A stretch of 36,361 bases of DNA from DATKXO01 sp035528995 (GCA_035528995.1 DATKXO010000268.1:1-36361), one strand, 5' to 3'; positions 25,669 to 35,941 are shown, counted from the first letter of the stretch. Numbers and translations: made by a program. The notes: generated by a model not told the origin, from the sequence alone.

Positions 25669-27033
25669 ATGAAGAAAATCCTCGTCCTGATCGTGATCGT
25701 GGTGGTTGTCGGCGGGCTTTGGTATTGGGGCAGTACGCGCCGAAGCCTGCTCGAGGAAGAGGGTACGCTGGCCCGGGTCAAGTGGGGCGACATCAAGGTG
25801 CCCATCAGCGCCAGCGGCGAGGCCCGCGAGCGGCAGCGCGTCGAGATCAAGGCCGAGGCGAGCGGAACGATCATCGACATCCCCGTTGAAGAGGGCGACA
25901 TCGTCCAGCCAAACCAGCTCCTGATGAAGATCGACGAGGAGGAGGAGGCCCGCAACGTCGATAAGGCCCAGGCCGCCGTCGATCAGGCCAGCGAGAGCCT
26001 GGCCATCGCCCAGATCGCCAACGAGCAGGCCATAGAGGATGAGACCTTCAACGTCGAGTTGGCTCAGGCGGCGTACAACCTGGCCAAGGCTCGATTCGAG
26101 TTCGCCGAGTTCGAGTACGACCGGGTCAAGGGGCTCGAGGCGGACGATCACAGCAGTCAGACCGAGTTGCAGCGCAAGAAGACGGAATCCTTGACCGCCA
26201 AGGCAGACCTCGCCCGCTACGACGTGGAACTGCGGCGGGCCAAGGACGCCGGCCCACGGAACGTCAGACGGACCGCGCGGGAGATCGAACTGGCCAAGGC
26301 TCGACAACGCAACGCGGAACACATGCTCCACGACGCCGAGCGTCGGCTGCGCAAGACCAAGGTGCTCAACAACTATCCGTCCGCCTGCCGCGTGGTCCGC
26401 ATCTTCGTGTCCGAGGGGCAGGTGATCAGCAGCGCCATCAGCGTGGTCGGCGCCGGGACACCGGTGATGGAGCTGGCCGACATCAGCGTCATGGAGGTCG
26501 AGGCCCAGGTTGACGAGAGCGACGTGGACCAGGTGGTGCGGATGATGACCGAGGGGCACAAGCAGCGTGACGCCGGAACACCCAGCACCGCAACGAGCGA
26601 CGCGGAGAGTCTGCGGTATCGCGATGAGGTCTTCGTCCGGTTTGACGCGCTGCCGCGCGAGGTCTTCCGCGGGCAGATCATCGATATCGCCCAGAAGCCG
26701 CGCATACTGGCCCAGATCGTGACCTACGACGTCCGCGTGCGGCTCTACGACAACCCGGGCCTGGAGAGCGTGCGCCTGGGGATGCAGGGCACCGTCGAGT
26801 TCGCTCCCGTTTCGGAGGAAGGCCTTTGTGTCCCTTACGAATGCATCCACCGCAAGGAGCGCGACCGCTACGTGGTCAAGATGCCCGATCCGGACGACCC
26901 CCTCGGCGCCGAGCTCGAGCGCGACGTTGTCGTCGGCCTGACGGATGGCCGGAAGGTCGTCATCCAGAGTGGACTGGAGGAAGACGAAGAGGTCTACGTG
27001 AAGCCGCCGACCCGCATCCGCCAGACGGACTGA
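25669..27033 (+). CDS. Efflux periplasmic adaptor (MacA/HlyD type)
   Basis: This 454-residue protein has an N-terminal membrane anchor (about 4-22), then a lipoyl/barrel-sandwich half (ISASGEARERQRVEIKAEASGTIID...VEEGDIV). A long coiled-coil hairpin spans about 90-240, followed by the second lipoyl half (VVRIFVSEGQVI) and a beta-barrel section. This is the layout of membrane fusion proteins that link an inner-membrane exporter to an outer-membrane channel. It is followed by a MacB-type ATPase and permease, so it should serve that tripartite exporter. An acidic insert near residues 295-315 is unusual. A GAGGGA ribosome binding site precedes ATG 25669. No outer-membrane factor (TolC-like) gene is visible in the window. 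The substrate is unknown. Confidence 0.92.
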   Translation: MKKILVLIVIVVVVGGLWYWGSTRRSLLEEEGTLARVKWGDIKVPISASGEARERQRVEIKAEASGTIIDIPVEEGDIVQPNQLLMKIDEEEEARNVDKAQAAVDQASESLAIAQIANEQAIEDETFNVELAQAAYNLAKARFEFAEFEYDRVKGLEADDHSSQTELQRKKTESLTAKADLARYDVELRRAKDAGPRNVRRTAREIELAKARQRNAEHMLHDAERRLRKTKVLNNYPSACRVVRIFVSEGQVISSAISVVGAGTPVMELADISVMEVEAQVDESDVDQVVRMMTEGHKQRDAGTPSTATSDAESLRYRDEVFVRFDALPREVFRGQIIDIAQKPRILAQIVTYDVRVRLYDNPGLESVRLGMQGTVEFAPVSEEGLCVPYECIHRKERDRYVVKMPDPDDPLGAELERDVVVGLTDGRKVVIQSGLEEDEEVYVKPPTRIRQTD

Positions 27034-27201
27034 GGCCATCCGCCCGAGGGGGCCGCCGCCGAGCCGACCGGCCACCGACCCGCAGCTGTGAGGGAGCGGC
27101 CAGCATGACTCCTTGTCGCGACATCACAATACACCGCCGCCCGCCGTCGCAGGCGACCCAAAACGCCAGCGCTACATGAGCAACGTGACGAGCCGCCAAC
27201 C

Positions 27202-28425
<1,224 letters not shown>

Positions 28426-28434
28426 GAGGACCGC

Positions 28435-29640
28435 ATGTTTTTCCTGCGAATGCTCCTGGCCGCCCTGCGAAGCCTGCGGTCCAACTTCGTCCGCTCGCTC
28501 CTGGCCATCCTGGGCATCGTCATCGGGGTGGGCACGGTGATCGCGGCCGTGGGCGTCATCGAGGGCGTCACCCGCGACTGGCTGACGGACATGCAGAAGA
28601 TCGGGTCGAACGTGATGTGGATCCGTCCAGGGACCGTCAGGCGGAGCGGCGTCACCGTCTCGCTGCTCAGGCCGCTGCAGGCCGAGGACACGGACGATGT
28701 GCAGGCCGAACCGCTGGTGGCCTACGCCGCGCCGGAAATCCAGCGTGGAGCCCAGGTCAAGGCGGGCAACAAGAATGAGGTGGGCATCGTAGTGGGCACT
28801 CGGCCGGAGTTCTTCGACGTGTTCAGCTATCGGGCGAAGAAGGGGAAGCTGTTCACGCGGGCGGACGACATCGGGCGCCGGCGTGTGGCCCTGCTGGGAC
28901 ACGAGTTGGCCGAAAAGCTCTTCGAGCAGCGCGACCCGGTCGGCGACCAGATTCGCATCGGTCGGGAGTCGTTCACCGTTTTGGGCGTTATGAAGGAGAA
29001 GGGCCTGGTCGGTTTCAGCGACTTCGACAAGCAGGCCTACATCCCCATCTCGCGGGCCAGCAGCATGTTCAACGCCCGGGCGCTGACTCAGATCTGTGTG
29101 CGTGGCGTGGAGGACGGCGACCAGGAGGAGACCCGTTCGGGCGTGGCCAGCGTCCTGCGCCGGAACCACAATTTGCAGGTCGGCGAGGAGGACGATTTCA
29201 ACGTCGTCACCCAGAAGGAGCTGTTCGATCAGTTCAGCAAGTACACCCGCATCTGGCAGTCGGTGTTCTTCGCCATCAGCGGGATCTCACTCGTGGTGGG
29301 CGGGTTTGGGATCATGAACATCATGCTGGTCTCGGTGACCGAACGCACCCGGGAGATCGGTGTGCGGATGGCCGTCGGGGCTCAGCGACGTGACATCCTG
29401 ACGCAGTTCCTGGCCGAGAGCAGCATGATCTGCGTGGTGGGAGCGCCGCTGGGCATCCTTCTGGGCAGCATGCTCAATGATGTGGTGGAGGCGAACCTGG
29501 CCCCGCTCAAGCCCGTATTGGCCCCGAAGATCGTGATCCTGGCCGTCGTGGTGGCCATCGGCACCGGCATCATCAGCGGGCTCTACCCAGCATGGCGGGC
29601 CAGCAGGCTTGACCCCGTCGATGCCCTCCGTTACGAGTAG
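28435..29640 (+). CDS. MacB-type ABC permease (FtsX family)
   Basis: This 401-residue protein has the MacB layout: one N-terminal membrane segment (about 20-45, LLAILGIVIGVGTVIAA), a periplasmic domain of about 230 residues (the MacB core), and three C-terminal segments (about 280-305, 325-350, 365-388). The FtsX signature is VTERTREIGVRMAVGAQRRDI, and the end is YPAWRASRLDPVDALRYE, as is usual for the family. MacB-type systems couple ATP hydrolysis to pushing periplasmic substrates through an outer channel. AGGAGG lies 5 bases before ATG 28435. It follows the ATPase gene by 9 bp and precedes GPP34 by 24 bp. The substrate is unknown. Confidence 0.94.
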   Translation: MFFLRMLLAALRSLRSNFVRSLLAILGIVIGVGTVIAAVGVIEGVTRDWLTDMQKIGSNVMWIRPGTVRRSGVTVSLLRPLQAEDTDDVQAEPLVAYAAPEIQRGAQVKAGNKNEVGIVVGTRPEFFDVFSYRAKKGKLFTRADDIGRRRVALLGHELAEKLFEQRDPVGDQIRIGRESFTVLGVMKEKGLVGFSDFDKQAYIPISRASSMFNARALTQICVRGVEDGDQEETRSGVASVLRRNHNLQVGEEDDFNVVTQKELFDQFSKYTRIWQSVFFAISGISLVVGGFGIMNIMLVSVTERTREIGVRMAVGAQRRDILTQFLAESSMICVVGAPLGILLGSMLNDVVEANLAPLKPVLAPKIVILAVVVAIGTGIISGLYPAWRASRLDPVDALRYE

Positions 29641-29664
29641 CACACCCATCGCACAGGAGCGGGT

Positions 29665-30375
29665 ATGCCGACCTCCAAACGGAAACCGCCGCTTTACTGC
29701 CACGAAGAAATCCTGCTGCTGGCGCTGAAGGACGAAGACGGAACCGTCGAGTGGCAGGCCAAGCCCTCGTACTCCTATGCGATCGCCGGCGGCATTCTGG
29801 CCGAGCTGCTGCTCGCCGAACGCATCGCCGTCACGGACGACGAACAGCACACCGTCAACGCCCTGGACATCGCCCCGCTCGGCGAGCCGGTGCTGGACGA
29901 CTGTCTGAATCAGGTCTATACGGACAAGGGTCGCAAGACCCTTCAGGATTGGGTCGTCCAGTTCGGCCGGACGAAGAAGCTGGGCGAGCGCATGGCCGAA
30001 GGGCTGTGCGCCAAGGGGGTCCTCAAGAAGGAGGAAGGCAAGGCCCTGCTGGTTCTGCGACGCACCAAGTACCCGGAGCGGGACGCCGGCCCGGAACGAC
30101 GCATGATCGAGCGTCTGCGCGGGGCCGTCTTCACCGACGAGAAGTCGGTGGACGCGAGGACCGCCATCCTCATATCGCTGGCTCACGGCGCGGGTCTGCT
30201 CGACATCCCGTTCGCCGTCGAGGAACTCCAACCTCGCAACGACCGGATCAAACAGATCACCGCCGGCCAGTTCACTCAGGACGCTCCCGGCGCAGCGCTC
30301 GAGTCCCTCCGAGCGGCCGCACTTGCGGCCAGCCTGATCCCCGCCATGGTGGTATTGGCCGACGCGAACCACTGA
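29665..30375 (+). CDS. GPP34 (GOLPH3/Vps74-like) family protein
   Basis: This 236-residue soluble protein has the GPP34 pattern: CHEEILLLALKDEDGTV near the start, then AGGILAELLLAERIAV (41-56), a mid region rich in charged helices, and the late ISLAHGAGLLD. In eukaryotes, members bind phosphatidylinositol 4-phosphate on Golgi membranes; bacterial members exist but their role is unclear. No membrane segment or signal peptide is seen, so it should be cytoplasmic or peripheral to the membrane. An AGGAGCGGGT sequence precedes ATG 29665, 24 bp after the MacB permease, so it is most likely co-transcribed with the exporter. Whether it controls the exporter or binds membrane lipid is inference from position. 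Confidence 0.8.
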   Translation: MPTSKRKPPLYCHEEILLLALKDEDGTVEWQAKPSYSYAIAGGILAELLLAERIAVTDDEQHTVNALDIAPLGEPVLDDCLNQVYTDKGRKTLQDWVVQFGRTKKLGERMAEGLCAKGVLKKEEGKALLVLRRTKYPERDAGPERRMIERLRGAVFTDEKSVDARTAILISLAHGAGLLDIPFAVEELQPRNDRIKQITAGQFTQDAPGAALESLRAAALAASLIPAMVVLADANH

Positions 30376-30397
30376 GCGATCGGCGGCCGCGCCCGAC

Positions 30398-31498
30398 TCA
30401 ACTGGCGTTCAGCACGTCAGCCACACACTGGGCTTCCTGCGTCGTGAGCGTAAACGTCAGCCCAAACGGCAGGCTGTCGTCGATGGTCTGCTGCACCTCG
30501 GTGACGGTCACGTCTCCGTTTCCATCCTGATCGAACTCGGCCTTGCCGGCGGACAGGATGTTCCCGATGACGTTGGCGATCGTGGGGTCCAGGGCGGACA
30601 GGTCGGCGATGCACTCGGCCGGGTCGTCCGGCAGCGATGCGTCGCCGTTCTGGTTGACCTCTCCCTCGCCGTTGGTGCTCACTTCGTCCCCGGCGTTCTG
30701 GTTATCGCCCTGGTCAACGTTCTCGTTGGCTTCGGTGTTCTCGTTGGCTTCGGCGTTTTCGTTGTCGGCAGGCGCCTCGGCCTCCTTCTCCAGATCGAGC
30801 GAGCCCGCGTCGCTATTGATGACGATCTCCTCATCGTCGATGGTCAGCTCGCGGGTGACCAGCACCGAGCCGGTCAGGATGTCGCCGCTGCCGTCCAGCC
30901 GGGTCCGCAGCGTCAGCTTGTACTTCAGCACACCGCCGTCCGCCAACGAGTCGGCCAGGATGGTAATGACCAGCTCGCGATTGCCGTCCTCGTCGGGGTC
31001 GGTCAGCCAGGGAACGATCGACGTGACGTTGTAAAGCTCGCCGAGGTCGAACTCCTGTGGACCGTCCACTTGGCGGACCGTCCCGAAGATCGTCGGCAAT
31101 GACCTCGAAAAATCGATCTCCACGTCGGTTTCGAACAGCACTTCCTCCTGGTCCTGCCCAGCCACCATCCCCTTGCCGGAGGCGAGGTTGAGAAGAACGA
31201 AGTGGAACCCCGGCAGCCGCCCGTTGAACCCCAGGAACGTGGTTCGGCCGGCCTGTGGCGGGCTGAAGACGAGTTGCGCGGTCCCGACGTCGGTGAAGGC
31301 ATACGACCGGGCCGTGGCGGCGAAGCTCGCCTGGATTCTGCCCAGGAAGATCCCGGTCAAGAGCGCGACGGCGGCGCCGGCGGCCACTACGCAGCCCGCG
31401 AGGATCACAGCCAGCCCCCCGAGCCCTGACGCGGGAAGGCCTTTGCGGACCAAGCTGCGGACCAACCATCCGCGGCGTGAGGCTATGGTCGATTTCAT
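30398..31498 (-). CDS. Exported acidic protein with Asn/Glu-rich linker and EF-hand-like end
   Basis: This 366-residue protein has a long basic leader and a hydrophobic stretch (about 26-53) containing LAGC (33-36), a possible lipobox; but hydrophobicity continues past the Cys, so a plain membrane anchor is equally likely. A beta-rich domain follows (about 60-225), then an acidic low-complexity linker with repeats such as NENTEANEN (about 237-289). The C-terminal domain has DQDGNGDVTVTE (323-334), an EF-hand-like calcium loop, and two Cys that could pair. An AAGGG lies just before ATG 31498. The gene ends 22 bp from convergent GPP34. It is probably a surface or envelope protein; the function is unknown. 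Confidence 0.75.
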   Translation of the reverse strand: MKSTIASRRGWLVRSLVRKGLPASGLGGLAVILAGCVVAAGAAVALLTGIFLGRIQASFAATARSYAFTDVGTAQLVFSPPQAGRTTFLGFNGRLPGFHFVLLNLASGKGMVAGQDQEEVLFETDVEIDFSRSLPTIFGTVRQVDGPQEFDLGELYNVTSIVPWLTDPDEDGNRELVITILADSLADGGVLKYKLTLRTRLDGSGDILTGSVLVTRELTIDDEEIVINSDAGSLDLEKEAEAPADNENAEANENTEANENVDQGDNQNAGDEVSTNGEGEVNQNGDASLPDDPAECIADLSALDPTIANVIGNILSAGKAEFDQDGNGDVTVTEVQQTIDDSLPFGLTFTLTTQEAQCVADVLNAS

Positions 31499-31903
31499 TC
31501 GATCGCCCTTTCTTGCACTGGGGTTGGACTACGCGGTCGACGGCCTGCGCCCGGCCGCCTGGGCAATTGGTACGCCCAACCGGCTGTCCATGCAAGACGT
31601 CGGCGAACCCGGCATCCAGGATGCCACCGCAGCCTGTTCGTCGTGCGACCTTACCAGAGGCACGGCCGTCTGGTGCAGGCAACGCACCCTTCCGTCGTTT
31701 GCGTTCCGGGTCGTTTTCGACCCACAAGACGGCCTTCGCAAGCTAGAATCGTAGCCTTGCGGAAACCCCCGCGGGAACAGGGGGTGCGGGCACAAGCTAC
31801 TACAAGAAAGAGGTTTGCGCTCGTAGCCCGCTTCACACGATCAAGAAATCGCCCTGTGAGTTTCGCCTGATGTCGTAAAATCACAGTCTGACGGTCCGAA
31901 CGG
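31499..31903. other. Intergenic region of 405 bp between two minus-strand genes
   Basis: No convincing gene, repeat or strong promoter was found. The right end contains the imperfect hairpin after the S1/P1-like gene. The stretch just before the gene ending at 30398 should hold that gene's promoter, but no clear -10/-35 pair was recognised. Confidence 0.5.
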
Positions 31904-31907
31904 TCAG
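31888..31907 (-). terminator. Weak hairpin at the end of the S1/P1-like gene
   Basis: A five-base outer stem (31888-31892 with 31903-31907), one mismatch and a short inner stem overlap the stop codon. On the minus strand a TTTT follows about 9 bases later. It is weak evidence for termination. Confidence 0.3.
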
Positions 31908-32938
31908 TGCTGCGAGCTGCCGGACGCCCCGGCAGCGCGCTGGAACACCTCCTCGCGGTAGGTGTCCGTGCCCGCATCGCGGTAGGCAGACTCCCACAGG
32001 GCGGCCAGCATTGCGGCGGCCCTGGCCAAACGGCGTTTGACAAACTCGCAGCCGCGAGCGTGTTCCGCCCCACCGGCCAGGAAGGCCTGCCGCTTCTCCA
32101 GAGCGTACAGTTCCTCGACGTGGCTGTGCGATTCCACCACATAGGCCACGACCTGCTCGAACAGACGCTCCCGGTCGATCCGAGGGAGTTCAACGTCGGC
32201 CGGCAGATGGGCGGCGGTCATTGCCGCCTCAGCGATCACGGTGGCGTCGATCAGCCTGTGGATGCCCCGATCGGAGGTGTAGCCTTTGGGGTTGTCACCG
32301 ATCCAACCGTTGTAGTGGACGGTGGTGTGGAGCGGTTGGGCCAGGTCGGCGACGTAGTGGCTGAGCACGCCCATCTGGCGCAGAACGTCGTCGCGGCAGG
32401 CCTCCAGCTCGCCCGGCGCGGTCAGGTGGGCGTACTTCGTGTAGGTGTTCAGCGTGCACCAACTGCTGCGCAGGCGGACGTACATCTCGCAGACCCGATA
32501 GGGCCCGAATCCGGGCCACCGCCTGCTGCTCTGGGGGTCGGAGTCGGGCTCGTAGGCGCAGTCCTGGTCCGGATGGGCGGCTTTGAATGCCACGATGTGG
32601 GAGATGAAATCGTTGCGGTATCGCGGCAGGGTCTCGGGAGTCAGTCCGTAGCAAGCCAGCCACTCGACATCGAAATAGTGATCCGGGCTGTTGATATGCC
32701 CCATGGGCGCGAGTCTGACGTTGCGCCAGCGGTCGGGCGTCGAGGCGTGGAACCGAAGCCGGGCTCGGGCGGCCTCGGTCTCGAGAACAGCAGGCTGACC
32801 ATCCGGCAGTCTGGCCAGCGCCGCATCGATGACGATCGAATGGCCTGCCTCATCCCATGCACGTGTCGTTTGGGAACAGGCAAGCACGACGCCAGCTGCC
32901 GCGGCTGCGATCACTATGGTTCGGGAACACGTTTTCAT
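31904..32938 (-). CDS. Secreted S1/P1-nuclease / zinc phospholipase C-like protein
   Basis: This 344-residue protein has a signal peptide that should be cleaved at TRA-WDEAGH, leaving Trp28 as the first residue. In the S1/P1 nuclease and bacterial phospholipase C fold, the N-terminal Trp is itself a zinc ligand. Candidate zinc residues follow: His33, His81, Asp86/His87, and the block MGVLSHYVADLAQPLHTTVHYNG (His194, Asp198, His204, His208). Three zinc ions are bound in the family. A good GGAG precedes ATG 32938. It should act outside the cytoplasm on nucleic acid or phospholipid, and the sequence alone does not decide which. It stands alone, divergent from the CBS gene across a 595-bp gap. 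Confidence 0.8.
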   Translation of the reverse strand: MKTCSRTIVIAAAAAGVVLACSQTTRAWDEAGHSIVIDAALARLPDGQPAVLETEAARARLRFHASTPDRWRNVRLAPMGHINSPDHYFDVEWLACYGLTPETLPRYRNDFISHIVAFKAAHPDQDCAYEPDSDPQSSRRWPGFGPYRVCEMYVRLRSSWCTLNTYTKYAHLTAPGELEACRDDVLRQMGVLSHYVADLAQPLHTTVHYNGWIGDNPKGYTSDRGIHRLIDATVIAEAAMTAAHLPADVELPRIDRERLFEQVVAYVVESHSHVEELYALEKRQAFLAGGAEHARGCEFVKRRLARAAAMLAALWESAYRDAGTDTYREEVFQRAAGASGSSQH

Positions 32939-33438
32939 CGCTCACTCCAGACGGTTGACTCCAAGCATCCGAGCTTCTCGTCGCTCATGTTATCGGGCAT
33001 AGCGAGGACACGGCGGCCCCGCTTGAGCAGCCCGTCCTCTTCGGCCTGCCCGACCGTGGCCGCAGCAAGGCAACCCTTCGCACCGCCCCGCGGACTGGTG
33101 AACTCGGTTTTGGCGTAGGATCGACGCCTGCAGGGTGGTTCCAAGCCTGCCGCTGCGGTCCAGGGGCATGTCGCCGACCGCCTGAAGCCCGTTGTCATAG
33201 CGGTGGGGAATCGGCAGGCCTCCGTTTTGGAGCGAAGTTTGGAACGAAACCTGCTAGATGCACGCGGTCGGCCTCTTGCCAGCCTGATGCCGGCCGAAGC
33301 CGGCCACGCCGTCGGGATTGTACCGGACGGGCGGCCGTTTGACATGAGTCTGACCAGGCGCGGCGTCATGAGCGTAGCACGCCATGGGTGCCAGACCTTA
33401 GCGCCGAGGGGGCGCCGCGGAGGAGGAACAGGGGCTCC

Positions 33439-33467
33439 AAGGAGGCCGGAATCGGCCCGGCCGCCTT
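33439..33467 (+). other. Hairpin upstream of the CBS gene
   Basis: An 11-bp stem with one mismatch (33439-33449 with 33457-33467) and a 7-base loop is followed by GTCTTTT. It looks like an intrinsic terminator on the plus strand, although no plus-strand gene lies directly upstream. Alternatively it is part of a regulatory region. Confidence 0.4.
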
Positions 33468-33494
33468 GTCTTTTCCGATAAAAGGGCCTACTGT
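33466..33494 (+). promoter_or_regulatory. Possible promoter of the CBS-kor operon
   Basis: TTGTCT (33466-33471), a 17-bp spacer and TACTGT (33489-33494) form a weak sigma-70-like promoter about 40 bp before the GTG start at 33534. It overlaps the end of the hairpin. Confidence 0.3.
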
Positions 33495-33533
33495 CTTCCC
33501 AGGGTCGGTTGGATTGCGGAAAGGCCTATTGCG

Positions 33534-34001
33534 GTGAAACTGCTGCAGGCCCTGGCTCAGGACCGGGCCGAGGATTTGGCGTTCTGCCCGCTTGTCGAGA
33601 GCTCTCCCCAGGAGACCATCAGCGTCGTCATCGGACGTATGCGCGACAGGCGCTGTGGGTGCGCCCTGGTCACCGAGGCGGGCAAACTCCGGGGAATCTT
33701 CACCGAGCGGGACGTGCTGACGCGCGTCCTTGCCAAGGAGTTCTCCCAGACCGAGCCGATCTCGGCCGTTATGACACCCGACCCGGTGACCCTCACGCCC
33801 CAGGACCCGGTGGCCGAAGTGATCCGCAGAATGCACGCCGGGGGGTACCGCCATCTGCCGGTCATTGACTCGGAGAGGAACGTTCTGGGCGTGGTATCGG
33901 TCAAAGCGGTGGTGTGCTACTTAGTGGAGCACTTTCCCGCGGCCGTCTACAACCTTCCGCCCGACCCCGCGCAACGGCAGAGTGCACGCGAAGGAGCCTG
34001 A
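33534..34001 (+). CDS. Tandem CBS-domain protein
   Basis: This 155-residue cytoplasmic protein consists of two CBS domains (about 18-72 and 76-132). The pattern GIFTERDVLTRVL marks the end of the first, and MTPDPVTLTPQDPVAEVIRRM with RHLPVID and LGVVSVKAVV marks the second. CBS pairs usually bind AMP, ADP, ATP or similar ligands and sense energy state. The tail ends LVEHFPAAVYNLPPDP. The start is GTG 33534, with GGAAAGG about nine bases before it. It lies 65 bp upstream of korA on the same strand, so a role in regulating the 2-oxoacid oxidoreductase is plausible but is inferred from position only. Confidence 0.9.
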   Translation: MKLLQALAQDRAEDLAFCPLVESSPQETISVVIGRMRDRRCGCALVTEAGKLRGIFTERDVLTRVLAKEFSQTEPISAVMTPDPVTLTPQDPVAEVIRRMHAGGYRHLPVIDSERNVLGVVSVKAVVCYLVEHFPAAVYNLPPDPAQRQSAREGA

Positions 34002-34066
34002 CGGGTAAGACCTTCCAAACCACAGTCACCCCGCTGTGTACTGAACCGGCTAGGAGTTCCGGCAAC

Positions 34067-35941
34067 ATGGTTTCGACCACGACGACGAACAGGAAGCGGT
34101 CGACAAGGGCGACCGTCGAGACGCTGGATTCGGTCGCGGTACGTTTCGCGGGCGATTCCGGTGACGGCATGCAGCTCACCGGGACGCAGTTCACCAATAC
34201 CAGCGCCATCCTGGGCAACGACCTGAGCACGCTGCCGGATTTTCCGGCGGAGATTCGCGCCCCGGCGGGCTCGCTGGGCGGTGTGAGCGGCTTCCAGATC
34301 AATTTCTCGGCTAAAACCGTTCACACCCCGGGCGACAGACTGCACGCCCTGATCGCGATGAACCCGGCGGCACTCAAGACCAACCTCGCGGACCTGGAAC
34401 ACGGTGGAATCCTGGTGGTGAACGCCGACGCCTTCACCCAGGCCAACCTGACCAAGGCGGGCTATGAAGCCAATCCCCTGGAGGATGGGAGTCTCCAGAA
34501 CTACCGCCTGCACGCCCTGCCGATCGAGCGGCTCAACAACGATGCCTTGGCCGACACCGGCCTGAACAACAAAGCCGCCAACCGCTGCAAGAACTTCTTC
34601 GCCCTGGGGCTGGTCTATTGGCTGTACAGCCGCCCGCTCGAGCCGACCCTGCGATGGATCGAGGCGAAGTTCGCCCGCCGCGCCGCCATCGCGGACGCCA
34701 ACAGCAAGGTGCTGCGGGCGGGCTACTACTACGGCGAGACGGCGGAGATCTTCCCGGTAACCTATCGGGTCGAACGGGCCGCGATCGCCCCCGGGCGGTA
34801 TCGCAAGGTGACCGGCAATGAGGCGACAGCCATGGGCCTGATCGCCGCCGCTCGCCGGGCAGACACAGGACTGTTTTACGCCAGCTATCCCATCACGCCG
34901 GCCAGCGAAATCCTGCAGGAACTCTCGCGGAGAAAGAACTACGGCGTGAAGACCTTCCAGGCGGAGGACGAGATCGCGGCCATCTGTGTGGCCATTGGCG
35001 CGTCGTTCGCCGGTCAATTGGCCGTCACCGGTACGAGCGGTCCGGGCCTGGCACTCAAGGGCGAAGCGATCGGCCTGGCGGTGATGACCGAACTCCCCCT
35101 GGTGATTGTGAACGTGCAGCGTGGGGGACCGAGCACCGGTCTGCCGACCAAGACCGAGCAGGCCGACCTGCTCCAAGCCGTGTACGGTCGCCATGGCGAA
35201 TGCCCCCTGCCCGTCCTGGCGGCATCCACGCCGCAGAACTGCTTCCACATGGCCGTCGAGGCCTTCCGCATCGCGACCAAGTACATGACGCCGGTGATCC
35301 TGCTGTCCGACGGGTACCTGGCCAACGGGGCCGAGCCCTGGCGCATCCCGAACGTCGATGACCTGCCCGAGATCCGGATCGAGCACCCCACGGATCCTGC
35401 AACGTTCCAGCCCTACCAGCGCAACGAGCACCTGGCCCGCCCGTGGGCGATCCCGGGCACTCCAGGCCTGCAGCACCGCATCGGGGGACTGGAAAAACAG
35501 GACGTCACCGGCAACGTGTGCTACGAGCCGGACAACCACGAGAAGATGGTCGGCTTGCGGGCCGCCAAGGTGGCCAAGGTCGCCGACGACATCCCGCTGC
35601 AAGCGGTGGTGGGAGATGAGACGGGCGAGTTGCTGGTCGTCTCCTGGGGCAGCACGTACGGCGCGACGGTCACAGCCGTGGAGCGGTGTCGCGAGCGCGG
35701 CCTGAGCGTGTCCCTGGCCCACCTGCACTACATCGAGCCGTTCCCCAGGAACCTGGGCGACCTGCTCAAGGGCTACAAGCGTATCCTGGTTCCGGAACTG
35801 AACCGCGGTCAGCTCGCGACCAAGCTCCGGGCGGCCTTCCTCGTCGAGACCATCCAACTGAACAAGGTGCAGGGCAAGCCGTTCAAGATTCACGAGATCG
35901 AAGAGAAGATCGAGCAGGTGCTCGCCGGGATGAACAAATGA
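34067..35941 (+). CDS. korA: 2-oxoacid:ferredoxin oxidoreductase, fused gamma-alpha subunit
   Basis: This 624-residue subunit of a thiamine-dependent oxidoreductase oxidises a 2-oxoacid (probably 2-oxoglutarate) to the acyl-CoA with ferredoxin as acceptor. The N-terminal gamma domain (VRFAGDSGDGMQLTGTQF, FPAEIRAPAGSLGGVSGFQI) is fused to the alpha part, which has YASYPITPASEILQ and the conserved TGTSGPGLALKGEAIGLAV and NVQRGGPSTGLPTKTEQADL. These are the KorA-type motifs of the two-subunit enzymes. ATG 34067 is preceded by AGGAG; the frame is open further upstream, but that part overlaps the CBS gene. It overlaps korB by four bases (ATGA), so the two are made together. The substrate cannot be fixed from sequence alone. 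Confidence 0.95.
   Translation: MVSTTTTNRKRSTRATVETLDSVAVRFAGDSGDGMQLTGTQFTNTSAILGNDLSTLPDFPAEIRAPAGSLGGVSGFQINFSAKTVHTPGDRLHALIAMNPAALKTNLADLEHGGILVVNADAFTQANLTKAGYEANPLEDGSLQNYRLHALPIERLNNDALADTGLNNKAANRCKNFFALGLVYWLYSRPLEPTLRWIEAKFARRAAIADANSKVLRAGYYYGETAEIFPVTYRVERAAIAPGRYRKVTGNEATAMGLIAAARRADTGLFYASYPITPASEILQELSRRKNYGVKTFQAEDEIAAICVAIGASFAGQLAVTGTSGPGLALKGEAIGLAVMTELPLVIVNVQRGGPSTGLPTKTEQADLLQAVYGRHGECPLPVLAASTPQNCFHMAVEAFRIATKYMTPVILLSDGYLANGAEPWRIPNVDDLPEIRIEHPTDPATFQPYQRNEHLARPWAIPGTPGLQHRIGGLEKQDVTGNVCYEPDNHEKMVGLRAAKVAKVADDIPLQAVVGDETGELLVVSWGSTYGATVTAVERCRERGLSVSLAHLHYIEPFPRNLGDLLKGYKRILVPELNRGQLATKLRAAFLVETIQLNKVQGKPFKIHEIEEKIEQVLAGMNK

Larger units (their letters stand above)
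32939..33533. other. Divergent intergenic region, 595 bp
   Basis: This is the longest gap of the window. Several short open frames exist, but none has a family motif. A hairpin (33439-33467) and a candidate promoter (33466-33494) lie at the right end before the CBS gene. The middle (33121-33369) has fairly balanced composition but nothing recognisable, and could be a decayed gene. Confidence 0.5.

Noticed and set aside
32935..33369. Minus-strand frame of 144 codons in the 595-bp gap
   Set aside because: No domain, no ribosome binding site, unusual Arg/Ser composition, and it overlaps the start of the S1/P1-like gene.
33947..35893. Minus-strand open frame of 648 codons opposite korA
   Set aside because: KorA motifs are unmistakable on the plus strand, and the antisense frame has none.
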